In this document: positions 56,707-64,000 of the stretch, piece by piece | How positions within the stretch are numbered: the first letter of the stretch is position 1 | Layout: every line of letters starts with the position of its first letter | NCBI GenBank assembly: GCA_937982065.1 | Contig: CALJMO010000054.1 | Location: forward strand, 1 to 64,000 | DNA: 64,000 nucleotides | Source of the DNA: an uncultured Collinsella sp. | GTDB lineage: Bacteria; Actinomycetota; Coriobacteriia; Coriobacteriales; Coriobacteriaceae | Direction of reading: 5' to 3' | Made by a program: the position numbers and the translations under genes | Notes under the pieces: model-generated | Told to the model about the DNA's origin: nothing | The model's input: only the letters and a program-made list of their open reading frames with translations | The model's database searches: none

Positions 56707-57483
56707 TTGACGCAGCAGTTTACGATTTCCGCATCCCGACCGGATGGGACGCCCATCCCCGTCATCGTTACCAAAAAGCGCGTCAAGAACTTCAACCTAC
56801 GCGTCACATCGAGCGGTGAGGTCAACGCCAGTGCACCGCTCGGCGCCAGCCGCGAGCGTATCGAAGCGTTTGTGAAGCGCAACAGCGCCTGGATTATCAG
56901 CCGACTTGCCCAGCGCGAGCAACGTCAGGCGACGGCGCGAGAGCCGCTCAGTCCCTCGTCCATCATTGCGCTTTGGGGCAAACCCATCACGGTACAGGAT
57001 GCACTCGACCACAACTTTGAGCCACCCGCACCGCGGCCCAAGCAGGCTACCTTCGCAAGTTTTATGGGTACCGACGAGCCAAGTGGGTGCACGCAGGCAA
57101 AGCAGCGCACAGCCCTCGACGGCCTAACGCCCAAAGAACTCCAGATCCACATCGACCAGCTCTATACGTCCGAAGTCACATCGGCGCTGCGCGATATGGT
57201 GCACGCATACGAAATCGCAATGGGTGTCGCCATTTCCCGCGTTTCCGTACGCAGCATGAAAACGCGCTGGGGCTCATGCACGCCCAAAACCGGCACCATT
57301 CGCATTGCACGCGAACTTGCCGCCTACCCCGTCGAGTGCCTTGACATGGTTGTCGCCCACGAGCTCGTCCATTTGCTCGAGCCAAGCCACAATCAGCGGT
57401 TCCATGCCCTGCTCGACACGTACTGTCCCAACAACAGGGCTCTGTCGCAGCGGCTCAAGCAGCCACCCATAGAGACGTATTAG
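56707..57483 (+). CDS. YgjP-like (WrpA/DUF45) metallopeptidase
   Basis: Protein of 258 residues. The first part has the small sheet with KKRVKNFNLRVTSSGEVNASAPLGA near 21-45. The metallopeptidase half shows MKTRWGSCTPKTGTIRIARELAAYPVECLDMVVAHELVHLLEPSHNQRFHALL (cited as MKTRWGSC near 186-193 and VVAHELVHLLEPSHN near 219-233). HELVH-N-xxH is the zinc motif of the SprT-like/YgjP family. TTG at 56707 has AAGGA upstream; the longer reading from 56644 lacks a good site and covers the hairpin. The family has few characterised members. Confidence 0.87.
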   Translation: MTQQFTISASRPDGTPIPVIVTKKRVKNFNLRVTSSGEVNASAPLGASRERIEAFVKRNSAWIISRLAQREQRQATAREPLSPSSIIALWGKPITVQDALDHNFEPPAPRPKQATFASFMGTDEPSGCTQAKQRTALDGLTPKELQIHIDQLYTSEVTSALRDMVHAYEIAMGVAISRVSVRSMKTRWGSCTPKTGTIRIARELAAYPVECLDMVVAHELVHLLEPSHNQRFHALLDTYCPNNRALSQRLKQPPIETY

Positions 57484-57489
57484 AACCGG

Positions 57490-57975
57490 TTAGCGCACAC
57501 GCTCGATCTCGACGCCACAGCTTGCCAAGGGCAGGCCAACAGGCGCCCACGGCTTATCGAGCTTGATGCGCACACCAAGCAGCGAGGGATAACGACGCAG
57601 CAGCATCTGGGCCGTACCTTCAGCTGCCGCCTCGATGAGCTTAAACGTATGCTCGCGCAGATAGCCATCGACATCGTGGCACACCGAGCCGTAGTCAATC
57701 GAGGCGTCCAAGTTATCGTGCTCTCCCGCTGCACGCAGGTCAGCATAGAGCACCAAGGACACGATGAATTTCTGGCCCAGCGCGTTCTCTTCGGGATACA
57801 CGCCGTGGTTAGCAAAAACCTCAAGACCTTCAACGGTGATGCGGTCGGCATGGCGCAGATCGTCATAGCTCACGTGGGGTACCGCCGTTGCGGTGGATAT
57901 TTCGCCCCTTCCACGGCGGGCGAGCTCGGCACCTTCAGTCTTGGTTGCATTCTCGGGCAGTTTCTTATTGCTCAT
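57490..57975 (-). CDS. folB: Dihydroneopterin aldolase
   Basis: Protein of 161 residues. The enzyme cleaves 7,8-dihydroneopterin to the 6-hydroxymethyl pterin of folate synthesis. The core starts near residue 43 with RHADRITVEGLEVFANHGVYPEENALGQKF (cited as VEGLEVFANHGVYPEE near 49-64), then ASIDYGSVCHDVDGYL near 89-104, FKLIEAAAEGTAQMLLRRYP and VRIKLDKPWAPVGLPLASCGVEIER, with the catalytic Lys in LDKP and the conserved Glu. The 42-residue N-terminus is an extension. ATG 57975 has AAGGAG upstream. Third gene of a folE-HD-folB unit, 43 nt after the HD gene. Confidence 0.93.
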   Translation of the reverse strand: MSNKKLPENATKTEGAELARRGRGEISTATAVPHVSYDDLRHADRITVEGLEVFANHGVYPEENALGQKFIVSLVLYADLRAAGEHDNLDASIDYGSVCHDVDGYLREHTFKLIEAAAEGTAQMLLRRYPSLLGVRIKLDKPWAPVGLPLASCGVEIERVR

Positions 57976-58018
57976 CGCGATCGTCTCCTTCGTTTAGAAC
58001 CCCGACCGCGCAAACTAA

Positions 58019-58600
58019 CTACACGCGAATCGACAGGTTCTTTTTATCATCGCTCCAGTTGCAAGCATTGCGCGCGGGGCATGCAAAGCAGGCGCGCGAC
58101 GCTTTATCGGCCGCATAGAGCAGACGCTCAAGCGGTTGGCTGTTCACGCGCAGCTTTCGATGGCCCAGAATGGCCGTCTTAATGGCTGCGGCATCGGCCG
58201 GCTCAAACGCCACATCATCGGGCATGCCGCCGAGAATCGCATCAGCGACGCGTTCGCTTGCAACATCATGGGATATACCCGATTCATACTGTTCATCTTT
58301 GCCGATATCGTGAAGAAGTGCCGTGGCGTAGATGACCTCGCGGTCAAATTCGAGCTGTTCCTCGAAATTCTTGATCCACATAATGCGAGCGACATCGAGC
58401 AGATGGTCAATACCGTGGCGGCAGAAGATGCGCCCCGATTCCAACTGCGCAATGTTGCCCAGGTGCCGCCGAAACAGCCCGTTGGCACAAATGTAATCAA
58501 TGCGAGGCATGGCATCAAAGGGGGCCAGGCCCGAAGCCATAAAGCCGCGACGCGGCGTCCCCTCATCGGTCTTCGATGTAAAGTCGTTGACGACCCTCAT
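58019..58600 (-). CDS. HD-domain phosphohydrolase between folE and folB
   Basis: Protein of 193 residues. The HD metal site is complete: a first His in FCRHGIDHLLDVARI near 60-74, the HD pair in YATALLHDIGKDEQYE near 91-106 with an Asp Lys following, and a later conserved part. The C-terminus has CFACPARNAC near 173-182, a possible metal or disulfide site. ATG 58600 lies one base after the folE stop, so both are co-translated. HD proteins in folate clusters may remove phosphate from dihydroneopterin triphosphate, a step otherwise missing here. Function is not shown. Confidence 0.88.
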   Translation of the reverse strand: MRVVNDFTSKTDEGTPRRGFMASGLAPFDAMPRIDYICANGLFRRHLGNIAQLESGRIFCRHGIDHLLDVARIMWIKNFEEQLEFDREVIYATALLHDIGKDEQYESGISHDVASERVADAILGGMPDDVAFEPADAAAIKTAILGHRKLRVNSQPLERLLYAADKASRACFACPARNACNWSDDKKNLSIRV

Positions 58601-58601
58601 G

Positions 58602-59159
58602 CTAACGGCCCAGCATCCTAAAGAACCGCTCCTCGAGCGACGGATCGGTCTCAAAGACGCCGCGGCGAGCGAGCGTCACGGTCTTGGTGCCAGGCTTTTG
58701 CACGCCGCGCATGGTCATGCACATATGCTCAGCCTCCATGAGCACAATCGCTCCCTGGGGAGCGAGATACTCCATGAGGGCATCGGCAACCTGTGCGCAC
58801 AGCTGCTCCTGCAGCTGCAGACGACGGGCGTAGACCTCAACCGTGCGGGCAAGCTTAGAGAGCCCTGCGACACGGCCGTTGGGGATATAACCAATGGCGG
58901 CCTTGCCATAAAACGGCAGCAGATGATGTTCGCACAGCGAGTAGAACGTGATGTCGCGCTCGATAACCAAATCGTTCGAAGCGACGGCAAAGGTTTTGGA
59001 CAGGTGCTCCTCGGCACTCTGATCCATACCGCCGGCGATCTCACCATACATACGGGCAACGCGCGCCGGGGTCTCCAGCAGGCCCTCACGAGTTGGGTCC
59101 TCGCCTATGCCCTCAAGCAACAGCTTAATGGCGGCCTCGACTTTTTCCTGATCGACCAT
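58602..59159 (-). CDS. folE: GTP cyclohydrolase I
   Basis: Turns GTP into dihydroneopterin triphosphate, first step of folate synthesis. The product has 185 residues. Seen: DPTREGLLETPARVARMYGEI near 21-41, ITFYSLCEHHLLPFYGKAAIGYIP near 69-92 with the Zn Cys and His, and GVQKPGTKTVTLARRGVF with the C-terminal Cys-free Zn ligand supplied by CMTMRGV near 145-151 (Cys). It is the usual homodecamer type. ATG 59159 is preceded by GTGAGG, a moderate site. The HD gene begins one base after its stop. Confidence 0.95.
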   Translation of the reverse strand: MVDQEKVEAAIKLLLEGIGEDPTREGLLETPARVARMYGEIAGGMDQSAEEHLSKTFAVASNDLVIERDITFYSLCEHHLLPFYGKAAIGYIPNGRVAGLSKLARTVEVYARRLQLQEQLCAQVADALMEYLAPQGAIVLMEAEHMCMTMRGVQKPGTKTVTLARRGVFETDPSLEERFFRMLGR

Positions 59160-59225
59160 CTGGGCCTCACTTTTCCGATTTCACGTTCGCGCTATGGTAC
59201 CACGCCCTTTGGCATCGGCCACAAG

Positions 59226-59807
59226 CTACATAGTATGGGTCGAATAGACCGGATCGTCCCGCCAAAGCTCCACAGCGTCGCAAAGCACAACACCCTCGCG
59301 CTCAGCACGGTCGCGCGTAGCGTTCATATCGATCACACGCTGGTTACTCGAGCCTCTAAAACGCAATGAGATATCGTACAGATCCTGAACAAACGGGCCA
59401 TCCACCAACATATCGAGGCAGGCAAGGATACGGTCCGTCGCCTCGGTATGGTGGCGACCGCCCGGCATAAGCTCCTCGAGCACGTCGCCGGTAAAGCACC
59501 AAATGGTCTTGCCCGACCCCGCAGGATAGGCCGCACGCACGCGTTCGATAAAGTCAACGAGCCCCGCCTGATTCTCGGGCTCCATAGGCTCGCCGCCCAG
59601 AATCGTCAGGCCATCGATAAAGGGATGATCGAGACTCTCGATAATCTTGTCCTCGACGGCACGATCGAACGGCTCACCCGCAGCAAAGTCCCACGCGACA
59701 GAGTTAAAGCAATTCTTGCACCCACGACGGCACCCGCTCACAAACAGAGAAGTACGAACGCCTTCTCCATCAGCAATGTCGAAATATTTAATGTTCGCGT
59801 AGTTCAT
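59226..59807 (-). CDS. nrdG: Anaerobic ribonucleotide reductase activating protein (NrdG)
   Basis: Radical-SAM activase of 193 residues that makes the glycyl radical on NrdD. Seen: the radical-SAM Cys motif FVSGCRRGCKNC near 23-34 (CxxxCxxC), GGEPMEPENQAGLVDFIERV near 76-95, WCFTGDVLEELMPGG, and CLDMLVDGPFVQDLYDISLRFRGSSNQRVID near the end, all typical. ATG 59807 has GGGAGAG upstream. It lies 426 nt after nrdD on the same strand, with two long hairpins in between, so the two genes may be regulated apart or coupled through RNA structure. Confidence 0.95.
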   Translation of the reverse strand: MNYANIKYFDIADGEGVRTSLFVSGCRRGCKNCFNSVAWDFAAGEPFDRAVEDKIIESLDHPFIDGLTILGGEPMEPENQAGLVDFIERVRAAYPAGSGKTIWCFTGDVLEELMPGGRHHTEATDRILACLDMLVDGPFVQDLYDISLRFRGSSNQRVIDMNATRDRAEREGVVLCDAVELWRDDPVYSTHTM

Positions 59808-59822
59808 AGGTAACTCTCCCGG

Positions 59823-59906
59823 GAGGCCGGGACATATCATCCCGTCCTCAAACATTCTCGGCCTTCGGCCTGCGAAACTGCGGGCGGGACGATATGTCCC
59901 GGCCTC
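59823..59906. repeat. Long hairpin 1 between nrdG and nrdD
   Basis: Arms at 59823-59846 and 59883-59906 match in 22 of 24 positions. A small GGCC-TTC-GGCC hairpin forms inside. It starts 15 nt before the nrdG start on the minus strand, so it would lie in the nrdG leader. Confidence 0.6.
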
Positions 59907-60091
59907 ATGCAAAGGGTAACTCAATGAACGAAGCGAACATCGAGTATAGGGTTCGAGGTCCAATAAAAACTTTGTTGCAGCTCAACCGCCATCGCAAGCA
60001 AAGCGTTGTTGCAAGTCAACTCATTTCCGCTAAGAACTTCGAGGAGTGAGCAGGCCGCATGCTGCATCTCAGCTACATCAACTTGGCTGCC

Positions 60092-60215
60092 CCGTAGCGA
60101 GGCCCCGGGCCTTTGCTCGATATGAGTTCCGCACGAACAGGAGGCGCCAGTGGCGCCTCCGTCGTGAGCCAGGACTGTCCGAAATAGCGAGTAAAGGCCC
60201 GGGGCCTCGCTACGG
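60092..60215. repeat. Long hairpin 2, just after nrdD
   Basis: Arms at 60092-60119 and 60188-60215 match in 27 of 28 positions. Inside, GGAGGCGCC and GGCGCCTCC form a perfect 9-bp hairpin (60140-60160), with CACGA/TCGTG around it. It begins 18 nt after the nrdD stop codon on the minus strand. Confidence 0.65.
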
Positions 60216-60233
60216 AGCGGCCTGGGATGGTTA

Positions 60234-62456
60234 TTAGAGATGCAGCACGCGGTCGCGGATCTCCTCGGTTCGACCCTGGTTCCAGAACTGGGTACCGATG
60301 TAACCGCACGTGCGACGGGCGACGTTCATCTTCTCCTGATCGCGGTTGCCGCAGTTGGGGCACTCCCACACCAGCTTGCCGTCATCCTCGACAATCTTGA
60401 TCTCGCCGTCGTAGCCGCACACCTGGCAATAATCGCTCTTGGTGTTGAGCTCGGCGTACATGATGTTGTCATAGATGTACTGCATCACGCGAATGACAGC
60501 CTTGAGGTTGTCCTGCATGTTGGGAACCTCGACGTAGGAGATGGCACCGCCCGGCGAAAGCTGCTGGAACATACCCTCGAACTTGAGCTTGTCGAATGCG
60601 TCGATCTCCTCGGACACGTGGACGTGGTAGCTGTTGGTGATGTAGCCCTTGTCCGTCACGCCCGGGATGATGCCAAAACGACGTTGCAGGCACTTGGCGA
60701 ACTTGTAGGTCGTCGACTCAAGCGGGGTACCGTACAGCGAGAAGTCAATATCGCTTTCGGCCTTCCACTCGGCGCACTTGTCGTTCATGCGCTGCATGAC
60801 GGCCATGGCAAAGGGCGTGCCCTCCTTCTCGGTGTGGCTGTGGCCCGTCATGTACTTGACGCACTCATACAGGCCGGCATAACCCAAACTAATGGTGGAG
60901 TATCCGCCCACGAGCAGCTTGTCGATCGTCTCGCCCTTCTTCAGACGAGCGAGGGCGCCGTACTGCCACAGAATCGGTGCGGCGTCAGAAAGCGTACCCA
61001 TCAGGCGCTCATGACGGCACAGCAGGGCACGGTGGCACAACTCAAGGCGCTCGTCGAAGATCTTCCAGAACTTATCCATATCCTGGTGCGAGCTCAGCGC
61101 GACATCGGGCAGGTTGATGGTCACGACGCCCTGGTTAAAGCGACCATAGTACTTGGGCTTGTTCGGGTCGTAGTTCAGCGCGTTGGCAACGTTGTTAAAG
61201 CCGTTGCCCGAGCGGTCGGGCGTCAAGAAGCTGCGGCAGCCCATGCAGGTATAGCAGTCGCCGTTACCCGCGGTCTCGCCCTTCGACAGCTTGAGCTCGC
61301 GCATCTTTTTCTCGGAGATGTAATCGGGCACCATACGCTTGGCAGTGCACTTGGCAGCCAGCTGGGTCAGGTAGAAGTACGGGGAATCCTCGTGAACGTT
61401 ATCGTCCTCGAGTACATAGATAAGCTTGGGGAATGCCGGGGTGATCCATACGCCGGCCTCGTTCTTAACGCCCTCGTAGCGCTGGCGAAGCGTCTCCTCC
61501 ACGATCATGGCAAGGTCGTGCTTCTCCTGAGGCGTACGGGCCTCGTTAAGATACATAAAGACCGTCACGAACGGCGCCTGGCCATTGGTGGTCATAAGGG
61601 TCACGACCTGATACTGAATCGTCTGGACGCCGCGACGGATCTCGTCACGCAGACGGTCCTCAACGACCTCACGGACCTTCTCGGCAGACGCAGAGACGCC
61701 GAGCTCCTCAAGCTCGCGAGCGACCTCGCCGCGAATCTTTTGACGGCTCACCTCGACGAACGGGGCAAGATGGGTCAGCGAAATCGACTGGCCACCGTAC
61801 TGGGAGGAAGCAACCTGGGCGATGATCTGCGTCGCGATGTTGCAGGCGGTCGAGAAGCTGTGCGGCTTCTCGATCAGCGTACCCGAGATAACAGTGCCGT
61901 TCTGGAGCATGTCCTCCAGGTTCACCAGATCGCAGTTGTGCATGTGCTGGGCAAAGTAATCCGAATCGTGGAAATGGATCAGGCCCTCATTATGGGCATC
62001 CACGATCTCTTGAGGCAGCAGCACACGCTGAGTCAGGTCCTTGGAGATCTCGCCGGCCATGTAGTCACGCTGAACGGAATTGACGGTCGGGTTCTTGTTG
62101 GAGTTCTCCTGCTTGACCTCTTCGTTATTGCACTCGATCAGCGACAGGATCTTGTCATCGGTCGTGTTCTTCTGGCGCTTCAGGCTCTGAACATAGCGAT
62201 AGATGATGTAGTGGCGGGCAACCTCGTAGCAGTCGAGACGCATGATCTCGTCCTCGACCAAATCCTGAATCTCCTCGACCGAAACAGTGTGGCCCGCGTT
62301 CTCGCATGCCTCGGCGACGTTTTGCGCCGCGTAAACCACCTGGCGGTCGGTAAGACGAGAGCTCTCCTCGACCTCCAAGTTTGCGGCACGGATGGCATTG
62401 ACGATCTTATCGATGTCAAAGACAACCTCGGTGCCGCTGCGCTTGATGATCTTCAT
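60234..62456 (-). CDS. nrdD: Anaerobic ribonucleoside-triphosphate reductase (NrdD)
   Basis: Class III ribonucleotide reductase of 740 residues, makes deoxynucleotides without oxygen. Seen: N-terminal ATP-cone (MKIIKRSGTEVVFDIDKIVNAIRAAN near 1-26, cited as IKRSGTEVVFDIDKI), the reductase core with NGDCYTCMGCRSFL near 414-427, a C-terminal Zn site with CQVCGYDG and CPNCGNRD near 684-718, and the glycyl-radical segment TCGYIG at the end. The stop codon lies 18 nt from the arm of a long hairpin. ATG 62456 has AGAGGCAAG upstream. Controlled by two NrdR boxes in its promoter. Works with NrdG. Confidence 0.96.
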   Translation of the reverse strand: MKIIKRSGTEVVFDIDKIVNAIRAANLEVEESSRLTDRQVVYAAQNVAEACENAGHTVSVEEIQDLVEDEIMRLDCYEVARHYIIYRYVQSLKRQKNTTDDKILSLIECNNEEVKQENSNKNPTVNSVQRDYMAGEISKDLTQRVLLPQEIVDAHNEGLIHFHDSDYFAQHMHNCDLVNLEDMLQNGTVISGTLIEKPHSFSTACNIATQIIAQVASSQYGGQSISLTHLAPFVEVSRQKIRGEVARELEELGVSASAEKVREVVEDRLRDEIRRGVQTIQYQVVTLMTTNGQAPFVTVFMYLNEARTPQEKHDLAMIVEETLRQRYEGVKNEAGVWITPAFPKLIYVLEDDNVHEDSPYFYLTQLAAKCTAKRMVPDYISEKKMRELKLSKGETAGNGDCYTCMGCRSFLTPDRSGNGFNNVANALNYDPNKPKYYGRFNQGVVTINLPDVALSSHQDMDKFWKIFDERLELCHRALLCRHERLMGTLSDAAPILWQYGALARLKKGETIDKLLVGGYSTISLGYAGLYECVKYMTGHSHTEKEGTPFAMAVMQRMNDKCAEWKAESDIDFSLYGTPLESTTYKFAKCLQRRFGIIPGVTDKGYITNSYHVHVSEEIDAFDKLKFEGMFQQLSPGGAISYVEVPNMQDNLKAVIRVMQYIYDNIMYAELNTKSDYCQVCGYDGEIKIVEDDGKLVWECPNCGNRDQEKMNVARRTCGYIGTQFWNQGRTEEIRDRVLHL

Positions 62457-62681
62457 CCTCTTGCCTCTTTCGCATCGTAGCCTCATCGCGCTTCAGAGCC
62501 AAACGATACCCGGCAGGGCTTGCCCCTGTCTTGCGGCGCCGTCGCGCAATCTGTGTTCTCGATAAACCATAAGTCCTCATGCGGACAATCCTCGCGGCCG
62601 ATCAAGCGGCTCAAAGACGTGTCCAAATGGGGCGAATAAGGTTCTCGTTCTCTGTCCGCCATCTATCATACGACAAAGAGG

Positions 62682-62729
62682 CATCTATATCCTGTATTCT
62701 TTTTTTAGGTCAAACACAACATATAGTGT
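62682..62729 (-). promoter_or_regulatory. nrdD promoter with two NrdR boxes
   Basis: Box B at 62714-62729 matches the NrdR consensus ACACWATATATWGTGT at 15 of 16 positions. Box A at 62682-62697 matches at 10 of 16. Their centres are 32 bp apart, the usual NrdR spacing. On the minus strand, -35 TTGACC (62708-62713) and -10 TATAGA (62684-62689) are 18 bp apart, so box A covers the -10. Confidence 0.8.
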
Positions 62730-63022
62730 TTCAGCAGGTCAAAGCAATTAGTCATTTTGCAGACGCATTAAAAATGAGGGGTTCTTGGGAAGTCGGTAAA
62801 ACGTTACCAACACGGCTACCTGCATGGCAGTTATAAAACCCCCTTAGTCAAGCCGCTGACAAATCCTACCAAAACCAAGCCGCTCACGCCAAAAGAATCC
62901 AAAAGATTATGCTTGACCAACATGTTGCGGTCACGGTCGGCCAGGACGTATGCAATCTGCCGGCACCTCTACGGGGACCTTGGATCAATATTTGGTGGCA
63001 TATTTGACGGCGTGCTTGGTAG

Positions 63023-63060
63023 CAAAACAAAACAGCCCAGAGGACATAGCCTCTGAGCTG
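63023..63060 (-). terminator. Terminator of the tRNA operon
   Basis: CAGCCCAGAGG (63033-63043) and CCTCTGAGCTG (63050-63060), 11 bp with one mismatch, 6-nt loop; on the minus strand TTTTGTTTTG follows. Confidence 0.85.
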
Positions 63061-63068
63061 CGAACATT

Positions 63069-63143
63069 TGGTGGGCGTTAGAAGATTTGAACTTCTGACC
63101 TCTTCCGTGTCAGGGAAGCGCTCTCCCCCTGAGCTAAACGCCC
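63069..63143 (-). tRNA. tRNA-Val (GAC)
   Basis: 75 nt with encoded CCA end (63069-63071). Acceptor GGGCGTT pairs with AACGCCC, D-arm GCTC...GAGC, anticodon stem CTTCC/GGAAG with loop CTGACAC, anticodon GAC at 63109-63111, T-arm AGAAG/CTTCT with TTCAAAT loop. Three nt after the tRNA-Gly on the same transcript. Confidence 0.95.
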
Positions 63144-63146
63144 AAA

Positions 63147-63222
63147 TGGAGCGGACAACGGGGCTCGAACCCGCGACCCCAACCTTGGCAAGGTTGTGCT
63201 CTACCAACTGAGCCATGTCCGC
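63147..63222 (-). tRNA. tRNA-Gly (GCC)
   Basis: 76 nt with encoded CCA. Acceptor GCGGACA, D-arm GCTC/GAGC, anticodon stem CAACC/GGTTG with loop TTGCCAA, anticodon GCC at 63187-63189, T-arm with GTTCGAG. First gene of the tRNA pair, promoter at 63235-63263. Confidence 0.95.
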
Positions 63223-63234
63223 TTACGAGGATTA

Positions 63235-63282
63235 ATCTTACGTGATGCCCGCATCCTATGCAAGAACTTTTTTTAAAAAGTT
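63235..63282 (-). promoter_or_regulatory. tRNA operon promoter with AT-rich UP-like hairpin
   Basis: -35 TTGCAT (63258-63263) and -10 TAAGAT (63235-63240) are 17 bp apart on the minus strand. Immediately upstream, AACTTTTT and AAAAAGTT (63265-63282) form an A/T palindrome, which may serve as an UP element for RNA polymerase alpha. Confidence 0.7.
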
Positions 63283-63363
63283 TTGCAACGCTCTCGCGAA
63301 CCTCGCGAAGACATCAGCCACCACGGAAGGCGCGGGCAAACGCAATCTCGCCGCAAGAGACCC

Positions 63364-64000
63364 CTACATCTCACCGAGCATGATCCAGGCAGAGCTGTCC
63401 TGCGCGAGCCTGCCGTCTGCAAGCGGTGATGAGGTGAGCAGGACCCTGCCCGCCGGCAGCTCCACGGCTGCTGCGCCGAAGTTCGTCACACACGCCCAGC
63501 CGTTGTCGCGGCGATAGGCGATAACGCCGCCCTCGGCGCCCTCGGCACCATCCGCAAGACCGGTGCGCCCGTCAAGATCGAGCCACGCAAAATCGTTGGC
63601 GCAACCGCGCAGCTTGCGCCGAAGCCAGAGGGCGTCACGATAGAGCGCAAGCATCGATGTCGGGTCCGCTTCTTCCCTATCGGCAGCGTAATCGGAAAAC
63701 CATGCAGGTTGCGGCAGATGGGGCGCCGCATCGGCGTCCGCCGGCGAAAACCCAAACGATCCGCCCTGCGCGGGATCGTCCGCCGCCACCCACGGCAGGG
63801 GCACACGGCAGCCGTCGCGCCCCTTCTCACGCTTCGGTCCGCGCGTATTGGTCGCAGTAGGATCTTCGAGTGCAGCCCACGGGATGTCAGCCACCTCAAA
63901 AAGGCCGAGCTCCTCACCCTGATACACGTATGCCGAGCCCGGAAGCGCCAGTTCAAGCAAAAGGGCCGCCCGCGCGCGGCGCTCGCCGAGTTCACGGTCC
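63364..64000 (-). CDS. GH13 alpha-glucosidase/oligo-1,6-glucosidase, C-terminal part (runs off the window)
   Basis: C-terminal portion of a glycoside hydrolase family 13 enzyme; the reading frame is open to the right edge, so the N-terminal barrel and most catalytic residues are outside. Visible: ELALPGSAYVYQGEELGLFEV near the left of this fragment (cited as LPGSAYVYQGEELGL), which is the conserved region following strand 8 in alpha-glucosidases, then RRDNGWACVTNFGAAAVELPAGRVLLTSS, the C-terminal beta-sandwich. The stop codon lies at 63364-63366. It would hydrolyse alpha-glucosidic bonds of oligosaccharides. The exact substrate cannot be read from this part. Confidence 0.88.
   Translation of the reverse strand, partial: DRELGERRARAALLLELALPGSAYVYQGEELGLFEVADIPWAALEDPTATNTRGPKREKGRDGCRVPLPWVAADDPAQGGSFGFSPADADAAPHLPQPAWFSDYAADREEADPTSMLALYRDALWLRRKLRGCANDFAWLDLDGRTGLADGAEGAEGGVIAYRRDNGWACVTNFGAAAVELPAGRVLLTSSPLADGRLAQDSSAWIMLGEM

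Larger units (their letters stand above)
59808..60233. other. Non-coding region between nrdG and nrdD
   Basis: No gene is supported in these 426 nt. It contains two long inverted repeats, at 59823-59906 and at 60092-60215, and otherwise about 180 nt of ordinary sequence in which I see no promoter box for nrdG with confidence. Confidence 0.6.
62457..63068. other. Intergenic region between nrdD and the tRNA genes
   Basis: A 612-nt stretch without a supported gene. It holds the nrdD promoter and NrdR boxes (62682-62729) and the tRNA terminator (63023-63060). A short plus-strand reading at 62579-62836 has no ribosome site and crosses the promoter. In 62740-63020 I see nothing else. Confidence 0.55.

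Noticed and set aside
60240..62480. A 746-codon plus-strand reading frame opposite nrdD
   Set aside because: It is a shadow of nrdD, which has all conserved motifs, a ribosome site and a promoter. The opposite frame has none and stays open because of GC-rich codon bias.
62579..62836. Short plus-strand frame of 85 codons in the nrdD upstream region
   Set aside because: It crosses the nrdD promoter and NrdR boxes and has no ribosome site.
1..64000. CRISPR arrays, rRNA genes, transposases or integrases
   Set aside because: I saw no regularly spaced repeats, no rRNA core sequences and no DDE or tyrosine/serine recombinase reading frames.

Overview
This looks like a chromosomal segment of a high-GC Gram-positive gut anaerobe, most probably a member of the Coriobacteriia close to Collinsella (inferred from gene content and base composition, not from a marker gene). 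The signs are GC-rich codon choice, strong Shine-Dalgarno sites, an oxygen-sensitive class III ribonucleotide reductase (nrdD/nrdG), fermentative L-lactate dehydrogenase, and a DUF3793-flavodoxin pair. Most genes lie on the minus strand. There is no rRNA, CRISPR array, transposase or integrase. Two tRNA genes sit near the right end.

Layout. 1-2 kb: a RelE-type toxin-antitoxin operon with a 42-bp palindromic operator, and a nucleoid-associated protein. 2-8 kb: a DUF2974 hydrolase flanked by 33-nt direct repeats, L-lactate dehydrogenase, a class I aminotransferase and glutamine-dependent NAD synthetase. 8-12 kb: a membrane protein with a low-complexity tail, a LOTUS-like protein with a long acidic linker, and the ribosome-associated ABC-F protein EttA. 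12-15 kb: an ArsR/SdpI pair with a visible operator, TcdA and TatD.

15.2-26.7 kb is the most striking region, an eleven-gene minus-strand cluster. A GntR/UTRA regulator is followed by a YfcC-type permease, an amidohydrolase, a FrlC-like epimerase, a FrlB-like sugar-phosphate deglycase, two FrlD-like kinases, a second amidohydrolase, a YjbQ protein, a BtpA/SgcQ protein and an FGGY sugar kinase. The core (regulator, transporter, epimerase, deglycase, kinase) matches the logic of fructosamine (Amadori compound) use, but the added genes are not part of the known frl or fra pathways. Both amidohydrolases have lost a normally conserved metal ligand.

26.8-31.7 kb: two HAD phosphatases, then a long, possibly structured leader and a three-gene set of an unrecognised protein, a ClpP-fold serine peptidase with an intact triad, and a TraG/VirD4-like ATPase broken by a -1 frameshift. 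31.9-38.9 kb: glucose-6-phosphate isomerase, a half-length iron-alcohol-dehydrogenase-like protein, a PAP2 phosphatase, a LexA-box-controlled Y-family polymerase with YolD, a copper-type HMA protein, and DUF3793 with flavodoxin.

39-45.6 kb: a polar amino-acid ABC transporter whose permease carries an extra extracellular domain, endonuclease IV, an oxidoreductase and an aldo/keto reductase. Two related hairpin elements with compensated base changes sit in front of two of these genes. 45.9-57.5 kb: PanE, small and secreted proteins, MetY with a cysteine-containing leader peptide and a divergent LysR gene, RNase HI, an oxidoreductase, acylphosphatase, a Fur-family regulator, an orphan UreE-like protein beside a SlyD-type isomerase, a dipeptidase and a YgjP-like peptidase. 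57.5-64 kb: folE-HD-folB, nrdD/nrdG under two NrdR boxes with two long hairpins between them, tRNA-Gly and tRNA-Val, and the C-terminal part of a GH13 glucosidase that runs off the right edge.
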